In this document: positions 30,487 to 38,831 of the stretch, one piece after another | How the letters are laid out: the number at the start of each line of letters is the position of its first letter | Numbering within the stretch: position 1 is the first letter of the stretch | Assembly (NCBI GenBank): GCA_944385575.1 | Contig: CALWXT010000012.1 | Span: forward strand, 1-40,067 | Length of the DNA: 40,067 bases | Source of the DNA: an uncultured Flavonifractor sp. | GTDB taxonomy: Bacteria; Bacillota; Clostridia; Oscillospirales; Oscillospiraceae | Reading direction: 5' to 3' | Translations under genes and position numbers: made by a program | The notes under the pieces: model-generated | What the model was told of the DNA's origin: nothing | Seen by the model: only the letters and a program-made list of their open reading frames with translations | Databases searched by the model: none

Positions 30487-31807
30487 CTTCACAGGCCGTT
30501 TCCGGTTCCTTTACTTTACGGAAATACCACAGCAGGAAGATGACAGTAAAGATCAGGCACAGACCCTCCGAGACCAGAGGGGAGAGCCAAATGCCTGTTT
30601 CCCCGAACAGGGAGGACAGGGCCACCAGGCACCCGGAGATGAGCACCAGGCTCCGTCCAAAGGAGATGGTGAGGGCGGGCACTGGATGCTCCATGGCAGT
30701 GAAGAAGCCAGAGACCACCACGTTGAAGCCCATCACCAGGAAGGACAGGGAGTAGAGCCGCAGGGCGCTGGCGGTGTAGCCGAACAGCGGGTCGCCTGCC
30801 TCCAGGAACAGCCCCACGATGGGCCCCGCAAACAGCTGGCAGATCAGAAAGAAGCCCAGCCCGGCTGCCGCCACCAGCCGCACGCCGTAGGTGAGGAACC
30901 GGTGGCACATGGGCCGCTCGCCTGCCCCCAGGTGGAAGCTGGAGAGAGGCTGGATGCCGTGGGCGGTGCCGATCATGGTCATGAGCACCAGGGTGTTCAC
31001 GTAGCTGATGATCGTATAGGAGGTAAGGGCCGCATCTCCGATGACAGACAGGATGATCTGATTGAACAGGAAGATCACAAAGCCGTTGGAGAACTCGCTG
31101 AGGCCGTCGGATACACCCAGGGGGATGATCCGCCGGTAGGCGCCCAGATCCCACTTGAATTTCCCGAACCGCAGAGGCTCCCGGTGGGTCAGGAAGTAGA
31201 CTACGAATACGATAGTGGAGGTGACCTGGGACAGACCGGTGGCCAGGGCGGCGCCCCACACTCCCCAGTGGAAGTGCATCACGAACACATAGTCCAGCAC
31301 CACGTTCATAATGGCGCAGGAGATTACGCCGATGGTGCTGACGTGGGGGGCGCCGTCAGCTTTTACCTGCACCTCCAGATTGTAGGACACCGTGAAGAAC
31401 ACGGTGAAGCAGGAGATGATTCCCACATACTCCTTCACCAGGGGCAGCAGGTCCCCGCTGGCGCCCAGAAATACAGCCACCCGCTCCAGATTGAGGAGCA
31501 CCGCCACCGACAGGGCCAGGGAGAGCACGATGACCACGAACAGGTTCTGGTTAAAGTAGTTGCGCGCCTTCTCCACATCTTTTTGCCCCAACGCCAGGGA
31601 CAGAACAGTGGAGGTGCCGGTGGCCAGCAGGATACCGATGGTGAACACCAGGGACACGAAAGGCATGGACAGGTTCACCGCGCCCAGAGCGTGGCTGCCC
31701 ACCCCGTGGGCCACAAAGATGCCATCCACCATGGTATACAGGGAGAAGATCCACATGGAGACGATGGACGGGATGGTGAATTTGAAAAATTTACGCACTA
31801 AGTTCAA
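30473..31807 (-). CDS. MATE family efflux transporter
   Basis: About 444 residues with twelve hydrophobic segments. The MATE pattern is clear: SIVSMWIFSLYTMVDGIFVAHGVG at the first helix, AVNLSMPFVSLVFTIGILLATGTSTVLSLALG, and the second-half repeat QPLSSFHLGAGE. It exports cationic drugs or metabolites using a Na+ or H+ gradient. Start codon uncertain: TTG 31807 has AGGAGG eight bases upstream; TTG 31813 is only two bases from it. A divergent MerR regulator shares the promoter region. Confidence 0.88.
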   Translation of the reverse strand: MNLVRKFFKFTIPSIVSMWIFSLYTMVDGIFVAHGVGSHALGAVNLSMPFVSLVFTIGILLATGTSTVLSLALGQKDVEKARNYFNQNLFVVIVLSLALSVAVLLNLERVAVFLGASGDLLPLVKEYVGIISCFTVFFTVSYNLEVQVKADGAPHVSTIGVISCAIMNVVLDYVFVMHFHWGVWGAALATGLSQVTSTIVFVVYFLTHREPLRFGKFKWDLGAYRRIIPLGVSDGLSEFSNGFVIFLFNQIILSVIGDAALTSYTIISYVNTLVLMTMIGTAHGIQPLSSFHLGAGERPMCHRFLTYGVRLVAAAGLGFFLICQLFAGPIVGLFLEAGDPLFGYTASALRLYSLSFLVMGFNVVVSGFFTAMEHPVPALTISFGRSLVLISGCLVALSSLFGETGIWLSPLVSEGLCLIFTVIFLLWYFRKVKEPETACEESGA

Positions 31808-31825
31808 GGGCAAAACCTCCTCTTG

Positions 31826-31853
31826 TTGTATCTATCATAAACCCTCGTACTAT
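31826..31853 (+). promoter_or_regulatory. Possible promoter of the MerR gene
   Basis: TTGTAT (31826-31831), 16-base spacer, TACTAT (31848-31853); it overlaps the MATE promoter, so one bound regulator could control both. Confidence 0.45.
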
Positions 31854-31864
31854 CCGAAAGTCAA
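31834..31864 (-). promoter_or_regulatory. MATE promoter with 19-base spacer (MerR-type)
   Basis: Minus strand TTGACT (31864-31859), 19-base spacer, TATGAT (31839-31834). The overlong spacer is the hallmark of promoters that MerR regulators activate by twisting DNA. A short dyad TCG/CGA lies inside. Confidence 0.75.
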
Positions 31865-31882
31865 GGGCAGGAGGCAAAAAAA

Positions 31883-32698
31883 TTGAAAGAGTATTATCAG
31901 ATCCACGAATTGGCCAAATTGTTCGATCTCTGCCCCGATACCCTGCGCTATTACGAGGAAAAGGGGCTGCTCCACCCTGACCGGGGGGAGAACCGTTATC
32001 GAAAATACGGCATCCAGGACATCTGTACCCTGAACATCATCCGTTCCCTCCGGGAGCTGGATCTGCCTACCGGGGAGATCCGAGGGTATTTGGAGCGGCG
32101 GAGCGTGGGGGAGACTTTGGAGCTGCTGGACCGGGAGGAAGATTTGCTCCGCCGCCGGATGGCGGAGTTGGAGGAAGCCTGCCGGGAGGCGGAGGAGCGC
32201 CGGGAACGGCTGGAACGCTACCGCGCGGTGGAGGCCGGGCAGGTAGCGTTTCTGGAGGAAGCGGAGCGGCCCTATGTGTTTCTGGAAAAGGACTTCATTC
32301 TGGAGAAGGAGGTGGACTTCCAGCTCAAGCGGCTGGAGCAGCGCCACCAGGATTACATCCAGGTCATCGGCAGCCAGTGTATGGGGGCGCAGGTGGACGA
32401 GGAGAGCCTGAAAAAGGGGATTTATAACCACTTTTCCCGGGTATTTTTCCTTACTCGGCCCGGCCTGCCCTATGACGATCTGCTGCCCGGCGGGGAATAT
32501 GCCAGGCTGTACTACCGGGGGGAATACGACCGTATGGAGGAGCATATGGCCACGCTGCTGGCGGGTATCCAGGCCGCTGGCCGGGTACCTGCGGGAGCGC
32601 CGCTGGAGCTCTACCGCATCGACGCTCACGACACCAATCATCCGGAGGAATATGTCACCGAACTCCAGGTGCGGGTGAAGTCTGCGAGAGAAGACTGA
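31883..32698 (+). CDS. MerR family regulator with GyrI-like effector domain
   Basis: 271 residues. The winged-helix opening YYQIHELAKLFDLCPDTLRYYEEKGLLHPDR and YRKYGIQDICTLNIIRSLRELD are standard MerR; a coiled coil follows (about 90-120, rich in Glu/Arg), then a GyrI-like small-molecule domain (about 140-270). The start is TTG 31883 with CAGGAGG nine bases upstream. It resembles BmrR-type multidrug sensors and is divergent to the MATE exporter, its likely target. Confidence 0.88.
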   Translation: MKEYYQIHELAKLFDLCPDTLRYYEEKGLLHPDRGENRYRKYGIQDICTLNIIRSLRELDLPTGEIRGYLERRSVGETLELLDREEDLLRRRMAELEEACREAEERRERLERYRAVEAGQVAFLEEAERPYVFLEKDFILEKEVDFQLKRLEQRHQDYIQVIGSQCMGAQVDEESLKKGIYNHFSRVFFLTRPGLPYDDLLPGGEYARLYYRGEYDRMEEHMATLLAGIQAAGRVPAGAPLELYRIDAHDTNHPEEYVTELQVRVKSARED

Positions 32699-32715
32699 CA
32701 TTTCTTTAGACAAAC

Positions 32716-32751
32716 AAGAATCCCCATCGCGGTTTGCGATGGGGATTCTTT
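32716..32751. terminator. Terminator between merR and gntR genes
   Basis: AAGAATCCCCATCGC (32716-32730), GGTTT loop, GCGATGGGGATTCTT (32736-32750), then T. Confidence 0.88.
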
Positions 32752-32772
32752 ATGCTGTTGACACAAAAGGAA

Positions 32773-33543
32773 TCAATCTGCAGAAAGGGGAAACAGCACC
32801 TCGATGCGATCCAGCTGGCGTATTAAGGCATCCTTGTCGCTGTCAATTTGCTCTCTACGGTAGAACATATCAACATGGCTGGATTCTAATTGTTCGGGAT
32901 GGAGTAGTACCTCCCGCATGATTGCAGTAACGGCACGAATGGCCGAGCGTTTTTGGTAGCGGTGGCAGCGGACCGCACCTTCCACATCACCACGCTCTAC
33001 AAGAGAGATCAGTTTATCATGCAACCGGAGGGATTCCGGGATGTAGTGCGACGCGATCAGGGAAGTGCTCGTCCGACCGGTTTGGTATAGCTCGTTCAGG
33101 TATTCTTTCAGATAACGGTAGGGAGAGTGTTCATAAAAGCTGGAGTAGAACTGATGATTGACAACCATATATCGTACAATATTATTTCCCTCGTATAGCG
33201 TATACAAATTTTTAAGTGTATCACGCATGGCATGAATATCATCGCTTGTGATATAGGGAATTGCCGTTTTCAGACAGAGGATTTCGACCTCATTGCGGAG
33301 CGCGGTGGCCTCAAAGATCTTTTCTACATCGATGTCCGCGACCTTTGTGCCTGTGTAAGGGACGGTATGTACAAGACCTTCATGAAACAGTTGGGAAAGT
33401 GCCTCGCGGATGGGAATATAACTCATACCGTATTTTGCTGCCAGTGTTCGGATCACCAGCTTGTCGCCTGGCTTTAGGTTGCCGCAGAGAATATCGTTTT
33501 TTATTTGATGGTAGGCAAAATCCTTTTTGGTTTCAAACTGCAT
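32773..33543 (-). CDS. GntR family (FCD-type) transcriptional regulator
   Basis: 256 residues. The N-terminal winged helix is AYHQIKNDILCGNLKPGDKL then AAKYGMSYIPIREALSQLFHEGLV, the GntR signature (usual 'SRTPVREAL' is SYIPIREAL here). The C-terminal helical FCD domain has ATALRNEVEILCLKTA, NHQFYSSFYEHSPY and a His in SLRLHDKLISLVERGD. It is divergent to the aldolase-transporter operon and is its likely repressor, sensing a carboxylate. Codon use is AT-richer than the genes to its left. Confidence 0.9.
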   Translation of the reverse strand: MQFETKKDFAYHQIKNDILCGNLKPGDKLVIRTLAAKYGMSYIPIREALSQLFHEGLVHTVPYTGTKVADIDVEKIFEATALRNEVEILCLKTAIPYITSDDIHAMRDTLKNLYTLYEGNNIVRYMVVNHQFYSSFYEHSPYRYLKEYLNELYQTGRTSTSLIASHYIPESLRLHDKLISLVERGDVEGAVRCHRYQKRSAIRAVTAIMREVLLHPEQLESSHVDMFYRREQIDSDKDALIRQLDRIEVLFPLSAD

Positions 33544-33781
33544 ACAAATCCTCCCTGTATGTCAGAAATAAAAGCATAGGAGCCACAACGCCAGAAATGT
33601 GGAGAAAAAAGGAAAACAATTGAGGTGGTTAGATATTATTATAGTTTACAATTAAAAAAAAGTAAATGAACAACTGGTGAATTTAAACATTTCTCGCAAT
33701 GACGAAAAAAGTCGAATACGGAGATTCTGACAAAAAAATAAAACTTGGAACTAGCACAATAAATAAAAGTGTAGAAGCGCA

Positions 33782-33811
33782 TTGACAAAAAAATGTTCAA
33801 CATGCTATTTT
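33782..33811 (+). promoter_or_regulatory. Promoter of the aldolase-transporter operon
   Basis: TTGACA (33782-33787), 18-base spacer, TATTTT (33806-33811). A perfect dyad ATGTT-C-AACAT (33793-33803) fills the spacer. Confidence 0.65.
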
Positions 33812-33819
33812 TAAATAAA

Positions 33820-33851
33820 ATGATATATTATATATCATAAATCATATATCA
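33820..33851. promoter_or_regulatory. Probable GntR operators
   Basis: Perfect 19-base palindrome with ATGATATAT (33820-33828) and ATATATCAT (33830-33838) around T33829, plus a repeated half-site ATATATCA (33844-33851). They lie downstream of the -10, a repression position. Confidence 0.6.
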
Positions 33852-33876
33852 AAGAATGTGAAAGGAGCGGACGACA

Positions 33877-34686
33877 ATGCGGATTCCGGGATGCAAAACG
33901 ATGAAACAGCGGCTGCAGGATGGAGAGGTTCTGTTTGGAACTTTTTACAAATTCAACTGTGCGCCTGTGGTGGAAATGTTGGGACTGGCAGGCATGGATT
34001 TTATTATCGTCGATGGCGAGCATGGCGACTATAGTTACCGAGACATGCAGGACATGTGCCGGGTGGCGAACGGGGTCGGCATGAATGCCGTAATCCGGGT
34101 GCCCAGCTCTTCAGCGGAGCATATCCTGCATGCTGGAGATATGGGTGCTCAGGGAATACAGGTACCCAATGCCAAGACTGTGGAAGAAGCCCGGACGGCG
34201 GCGGAAAATATGCGCTATGCACCTGTGGGTACCCGGGGATTGGGACTGACAACCCGGGCTTCCGGGTATTGCCTGGGTGAAGATTTTATCGACAATCAGG
34301 ACTATATCCACTATGTCAACCATGAATTGCTCTCCGTTATCATGGTTGAAAATCAGGAGTTGGCCAACAAGATTGATGAGCTGTGCGAGATCCCCCAGGC
34401 CGATGTGTTTTTCATCGGTACTGGAGACCTGAGTCAGTCCTGTGGCGTAACGGGCCAGTCTGGTCATCCGAAGGTGCAGGAGCTGGTGAAGCACGTGATT
34501 GAAACTGTCCAAGCGAAAGGAAAAATCGGCGGTATTTATGCTGGCAGCATTGAAGATGCACAGAAGTATGTAGACATGGGATTTCAATATATCGGATTCA
34601 GTTCAGAGATGAACTTTATCGCAGAAAAGTTTAAGGATGTGATGCGGGGCGTCAACAAGGTCAAAGCGAGTGTAAAAAAGCAATAG
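33877..34686 (+). CDS. HpcH/HpaI family aldolase
   Basis: 269 residues of the class II pyruvate aldolase family. Motifs: FIIVDGEHGDYSY (general base His), NAVIRVPSSSAEHI (Arg), GAQGIQVPNAKTVEEA, VMVENQELANKID with metal Glu written as IMVENQE, and FIGTGDLSQSCG with metal Asp. Relatives split 4-hydroxy-2-oxo acids into pyruvate and an aldehyde or semialdehyde. It is the first gene of an operon with a carboxylate transporter and a BKACE enzyme. The actual substrate cannot be read from the sequence. AAAGGAG precedes the ATG. Confidence 0.87.
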   Translation: MRIPGCKTMKQRLQDGEVLFGTFYKFNCAPVVEMLGLAGMDFIIVDGEHGDYSYRDMQDMCRVANGVGMNAVIRVPSSSAEHILHAGDMGAQGIQVPNAKTVEEARTAAENMRYAPVGTRGLGLTTRASGYCLGEDFIDNQDYIHYVNHELLSVIMVENQELANKIDELCEIPQADVFFIGTGDLSQSCGVTGQSGHPKVQELVKHVIETVQAKGKIGGIYAGSIEDAQKYVDMGFQYIGFSSEMNFIAEKFKDVMRGVNKVKASVKKQ

Positions 34687-34718
34687 GGGAGCAGATGCGT
34701 TCTGCGGAGGAAACAACA

Positions 34719-35771
34719 ATGATTGGAAAGAAAGAATGGTATCTTATGAAAAAGTACTTGAGGATGGCGTGCCTGGCCTGTGCCGCGATGCTGCTGCTGG
34801 TGCTCTGCGCCTGTGGCCAGAGTTCGGATCAGAAGGAAATTCAGTCACCTGCGGCGGGAACCTCGGATACTCAGAATCCGTCCGCTCAGGGAGAGGAATG
34901 GCCCACTCAGCCCATCAATGTCATTGTTTCCTTTGGTGCTGGCGGTGATACGGACATTCTTTGCAGAAAACTTTGCGATATCATGTCCGAGGAACTGGGC
35001 GTACCCATCGTGTGCACCAATGTAGAGGGATCTTCCGGAACAGTGGCGGCCAGACAGGTAAAGGATTCGGCAGCGGACGGCAATACCGTGCTGTGGCACC
35101 AGAGTTCGTTCCTGGTAGCCAGCGCCACCGGTATTGCGGACTTTGACTATACGGACTTTGAGATTGCAGGTGTGGCGGTTGAGGAAGTGTCCGACTGCCT
35201 CATGGTACGTAAGGGCAGCTATGATGGGTTTGAAGACTTTATCCAGGCGGCAAAGGATCATCCTGGCGAGCTGAACTATGGCACCTCTCTGGGCGGCTAT
35301 TCTCATATGCAGGCGCTGGCTGTTGCAGATGCCTTTGATGTGGACTTTAACATTGTGGACATTGGCGGTGGTTCTGAGACGATTGCCGCGCTGCTGGCCG
35401 GAGATATTGACTTTGTCATTACCACCAATAACTATGCCCGTACTTACGTGGAGTCCGGTGACTGTGAAGTCCTGTGTGTCGTTGCAAATGAGCGCTGTGA
35501 CATCACGCCCGATTGGCCGGCTATGAGTGAGTTTGGTGAGAACTGCGACATTACAAAGTTTTTCGGATTCTACATGCCCAAGGGCACTGATCCTGCTATC
35601 GTGGAGAAATGGTCTGAGGCAGTAGACCATGCTGTAAACTCCGAGGAGTACAGCGAGACCTGTGAGCAGTATGCAGTTACACCTGCCTATAGTACCGGCG
35701 AAGAGGCGTTGGAAATGCACAATACCCAGTATGAGATGGCTAAAAAGTACGCTCAGGAGATGATTAACTAA
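34719..35771 (+). CDS. Tripartite tricarboxylate transporter, substrate-binding lipoprotein (TctC type)
   Basis: 350 residues. A basic lead and hydrophobic stretch end in LVLCAC, a lipobox with Cys32, then a Ser/Gln/Ala linker. The mature domain starts WPTQPINVIVSFGAGGDTDILCRKL, the TctC/Bug signature, and includes GTSLGGYSHMQALAVADAF and GDIDFVITTNN. Bug-type proteins bind carboxylates. The start is ATG 34719 with GGAGG eight bases upstream; ATG 34746 is an alternative that keeps the signal. Followed by the two membrane subunits. Confidence 0.9.
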   Translation: MIGKKEWYLMKKYLRMACLACAAMLLLVLCACGQSSDQKEIQSPAAGTSDTQNPSAQGEEWPTQPINVIVSFGAGGDTDILCRKLCDIMSEELGVPIVCTNVEGSSGTVAARQVKDSAADGNTVLWHQSSFLVASATGIADFDYTDFEIAGVAVEEVSDCLMVRKGSYDGFEDFIQAAKDHPGELNYGTSLGGYSHMQALAVADAFDVDFNIVDIGGGSETIAALLAGDIDFVITTNNYARTYVESGDCEVLCVVANERCDITPDWPAMSEFGENCDITKFFGFYMPKGTDPAIVEKWSEAVDHAVNSEEYSETCEQYAVTPAYSTGEEALEMHNTQYEMAKKYAQEMIN

Positions 35772-35793
35772 GGCCCACAAGGAGTGTGGATAT

Positions 35794-36315
35794 ATGAAAG
35801 ATTCGATATTACGTTTACTCCACTGGTATCGGGATGCTCTGGCTGCTGCGGTGCTGCTGCTGATTTTCGCATTCTTTCTTTCTTCCAGCCGCCATATCCA
35901 GGTCATGATTGCCTCTAGTGTGGATGCGAAGTTTTTTCCTATCGTAATCTGTACGTTCGGCATTATCCTGTGTGCTGTTAATGTAGCGGCAGGGGTTGTG
36001 CGGGGAAATAAGCTGCGCAGGAAGGAAATTGAAGAAGCAATTGGGCCCAATGTTTCGCCGGAGGAGAAGTCTGCCGCAATAAAATCTGTACTTTCCATTG
36101 TATCTATTATTGTATATCTGGTACTGATTGAACCGTTGGGCTTTGTAATTGCCTCTGCGTTGTATCTGTTTGTACAGATTATGCTCTTATCCGAGCGGGG
36201 AAAGCGGAATCCCATACTCTATGTGGTGATTGCTGTAGTGGTATCCGCTGCCTGCTATCTGTTTTTCCGGAACGTATTTTACCTGATGCTGCCCAGCGGG
36301 CTCCTCCCGCTTTAG
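35794..36315 (+). CDS. Tripartite tricarboxylate transporter, small membrane subunit (TctB type)
   Basis: 173 residues with four hydrophobic segments (about 15-30, 48-68, 98-125 and 140-165). The block ASSVDAKFFPIVICTFGIILCAVN matches the conserved 'P..lP.i' opening of TctB proteins, and FVIASALYLFVQIMLLSERGKRNP lies in the second half. Poorly conserved in general; identified mainly through order between TctC and TctA. AAGGAG lies ten bases upstream. Confidence 0.85.
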   Translation: MKDSILRLLHWYRDALAAAVLLLIFAFFLSSSRHIQVMIASSVDAKFFPIVICTFGIILCAVNVAAGVVRGNKLRRKEIEEAIGPNVSPEEKSAAIKSVLSIVSIIVYLVLIEPLGFVIASALYLFVQIMLLSERGKRNPILYVVIAVVVSAACYLFFRNVFYLMLPSGLLPL

Positions 36316-36327
36316 GAGGTGATTGAG

Positions 36328-37827
36328 ATGCAATTATTTCTTTCCAGCCTCGCTCAGATTATGACCCCGATGATTCTTCTCTACATCCTGCTGGGTGTGG
36401 TGATGGGCCTGGTTTTTGGTGCAATCCCTGGCCTGACAGGAACCATGGCGATTGCCCTATGTCTGCCGCTTACGTTTGGTATGGAGCCGACCATGGCATT
36501 TGCACTGCTGATTGCGCTTTATATCGGAGGTATCTCCGGCGGCCTGGTGTCTGCTATCCTGATCAACATTCCCGGCACCCCGTCTTCGGTGGCGACTACA
36601 TTTGACGGCGCGCCTATGGCAAGAAATGGCCAGGCAGGTAAAGCGTTGGGCGCGGGCACATTTTATTCCCTGGTGGGAAATATTTTTGGTATTGCGGTCA
36701 TGATCTTTGTTGCCCCCATGCTGGCTCAGGTGGCACTGAAGTTTGGTGTATATGAATACACAGCGGTCTCATTATTTGCGCTCTCCCTGGTGTCCGGCCT
36801 GGCAGGAAAGTCCGTGACAAAAGGTCTGGTGAGTTGTGCGGTTGGCATGCTGCTGGGATGCTTCGGTGCAGCTCCAATCGACGGCTATGCGCGCTTTACC
36901 TTTGGAATCAGCGGCCTGGAGGCAGGCTTTGCCAGCGTTCCGGCACTGGTTGGCCTGTACGCCCTCAAGGAACTGCTGGCGGAAGCCAAGCCTTCTGGAA
37001 AAGTCAACATCCTGGATGTGGATACCCATATCAAGGGTCTTGGATTCAGCAAGAAAGAATTTGTATGCCAGATCCCCAATATGATACGCTCTGCACTGAT
37101 CGGAGCATGGATCGGTATTCTGCCTGGCATCGGTGGTGCAACAGCTAATATCATGGCCTACGGCATTGCAAAAAAACGATCCAAATACCCTGAGAAGTTT
37201 GGAACCGGCATCATCGACGGCGTGGTGGCATCGGAGACAGCCAACAATGCTACCATCGGCGGTGCTATGATTCCCCTGCTTACGCTGGGCATCCCTGGTG
37301 ATGCGGTAACGGCTATTCTGCTGGGCACTTTTACAATCCACGGACTGCAGCCCGGCCCGCTGTTTTTCAGCCAGAACTATGACCTGATCTATACCATTTT
37401 TGCTGCCATGATTGTGGCCAGCGTTGTTACCTTCCTGGTTCAGCTCTTTGGCATGCGCGGTTTTATCAAAGTTCTGAAACTGCCCAAGCATATCCTGCTG
37501 CCCATCGTGATCGTACTTTGTGTTGTGGGATCCTTTGGTGTAAACAACAGGCTGTTTGATGCATGGGTTCTGATTATCTTTGGCCTGATTGGATACATTA
37601 TGAGCAAATTTGATTATCCGTTGGCGCCTATCATTCTGGGCTTTATCCTTGGGCCGATCACTGAAACCTATATGCGCCGTGGTCTGCAGCTTAGCAAGGG
37701 CAGTTTCCTTCCGTTCCTGACGCGTCCGATTTCCGGCGTGTTTATTGTACTTACTGTAGTTTTCATTGCTCTTACCATCATTAGCAGCATTAGAAAGAGC
37801 AAACGCGCAGAAGCGACCAATCTGTAA
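36328..37827 (+). CDS. Tripartite tricarboxylate transporter, large membrane subunit (TctA type)
   Basis: 499 residues with about eleven membrane segments. The TctA signature is plain: GLVFGAIPGLTGTMAIALCLPLTFGM and ALYIGGISGGLVSAILINIPGTPSSVATTFDG, mirrored in the second half by GILPGIGGATANIMAYGIAKKRS and TLGIPGDAVTAILLG. It forms the carboxylate channel driven by an ion gradient. The start is ATG 36328, eight bases after AGGAGG, which overlaps the end of tctB; GTG 36319 is too close. Confidence 0.95.
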   Translation: MQLFLSSLAQIMTPMILLYILLGVVMGLVFGAIPGLTGTMAIALCLPLTFGMEPTMAFALLIALYIGGISGGLVSAILINIPGTPSSVATTFDGAPMARNGQAGKALGAGTFYSLVGNIFGIAVMIFVAPMLAQVALKFGVYEYTAVSLFALSLVSGLAGKSVTKGLVSCAVGMLLGCFGAAPIDGYARFTFGISGLEAGFASVPALVGLYALKELLAEAKPSGKVNILDVDTHIKGLGFSKKEFVCQIPNMIRSALIGAWIGILPGIGGATANIMAYGIAKKRSKYPEKFGTGIIDGVVASETANNATIGGAMIPLLTLGIPGDAVTAILLGTFTIHGLQPGPLFFSQNYDLIYTIFAAMIVASVVTFLVQLFGMRGFIKVLKLPKHILLPIVIVLCVVGSFGVNNRLFDAWVLIIFGLIGYIMSKFDYPLAPIILGFILGPITETYMRRGLQLSKGSFLPFLTRPISGVFIVLTVVFIALTIISSIRKSKRAEATNL

Positions 37828-37832
37828 AAAAA

Positions 37833-37861
37833 GAAGCCGCCGCGCATTGCACGGCGGCTTC
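37833..37861 (+). terminator. Hairpin between tctA and the BKACE gene
   Basis: GAAGCCGCCG (37833-37842), 9-base loop, GGCGGCTTC side at 37852-37861. The tail TCTATAC is a weak U tract, so partial termination is likely. Confidence 0.65.
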
Positions 37862-37887
37862 TCTATACAATTCGGAGGAATGTAGAA

Positions 37888-38817
37888 ATGGCACAGAAGA
37901 AAGCGATCCTTACTGCCGCTGTCAGTGGTGCAGTACATACTCCTGAGATGAGTCCCTACCTTCCTGTTACGCCGGAGGAAATTATTCGGCAGTCCGTAGA
38001 AGCCTATGAAGCGGGAGCGGCTGTGGTACACATCCATGCCAGGACCCCGGAGAGTGGTGAACCAACCTCAGATCTGAAGATTATGCATCAAATTATATCT
38101 GGCATTAAGCGACGGTGTGACGTTATCATCTGCATTACGACTGGTGCTAGTCAGATGATGACGACCCAGGAACGACTGGCTGTGGTGCCGGAGTTTCAGC
38201 CGGAGTTGGCTTCGTGCAATGCGGGGGCCATGAATTTTGTGCTTGCCGGACTGCTTGATCATCTTCCGGAGCATAGCCCAGAGTGGGCAAAGCGCTATCT
38301 GGGGGGCACTTATGATAACGTGTTTTCAAACACCTATCTGGGCATGGAAACCTACATCCGCACCATGCAGGACAATGGGACAGTTCCTGAATTTGAGATT
38401 TATGATGCTGGTATGATAAACAATGTAGCCTACTTTCGGAAAAAAGGAATCCTTACTGCTCCGGTTTATCTCCAATTTGTCCTGGGAGTACAAGGCGGAC
38501 TTCCGGCAACTGTGGACAACCTGGTCTTTTTGCGTGCAACAGCGGAGCGTCAACTGGGCGACAGCTTCAGCTGGTCGGTAGCAGCGGCAGGCAAGGCACA
38601 ATTTCCTATTGCTGCGGCAGGATTGGCTATGGGGGGTGGCGTTCGCGTGGGACTGGAAGACAACCTTTATATTCGTCCCCGTGAACTGGCGCAGTCAAAC
38701 GCACAGCAAATCCAAGCTGCTGCTGAACTTGCGCGGATTCTGGGGCGGGAAATCGCAGCTCCGGAGGAGGCAAGAAAGATTCTGGGTCTTAAAGGGTCAG
38801 ACCGAGTTAGGTTTTAA
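37888..38817 (+). CDS. Beta-keto acid cleavage enzyme (BKACE, DUF849)
   Basis: 309 residues. BKACE enzymes condense a beta-keto acid with acetyl-CoA and release acetoacetate plus a new CoA ester. Zinc ligands are His48 and His50 in VVHIHART; the Arg, Glu and Asp of RVGLED (spacing identical to Arg226, Glu230, Asp231 of the lysine-pathway enzyme Kce) are kept. AVSGAVHTPEMSPYLPVTPEEI is the conserved opening. The lysine fermentation partners (kamA, kdd and others) are absent, so the substrate is probably not 3-keto-5-aminohexanoate. GGAGGAA precedes the ATG. Confidence 0.92.
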   Translation: MAQKKAILTAAVSGAVHTPEMSPYLPVTPEEIIRQSVEAYEAGAAVVHIHARTPESGEPTSDLKIMHQIISGIKRRCDVIICITTGASQMMTTQERLAVVPEFQPELASCNAGAMNFVLAGLLDHLPEHSPEWAKRYLGGTYDNVFSNTYLGMETYIRTMQDNGTVPEFEIYDAGMINNVAYFRKKGILTAPVYLQFVLGVQGGLPATVDNLVFLRATAERQLGDSFSWSVAAAGKAQFPIAAAGLAMGGGVRVGLEDNLYIRPRELAQSNAQQIQAAAELARILGREIAAPEEARKILGLKGSDRVRF

Positions 38818-38831
38818 AGGGAGGCATAAAT

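Larger units (their letters stand above)
33544..33876. promoter_or_regulatory. AT-rich divergent control region of the catabolic island
   Basis: A 333-base gene-free stretch, markedly AT-rich. It holds a minus-strand TATAAT (33643-33638) about 95 bases before gntR, the promoter of the aldolase operon and several palindromes listed separately. I see no small gene in it. Confidence 0.6.
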
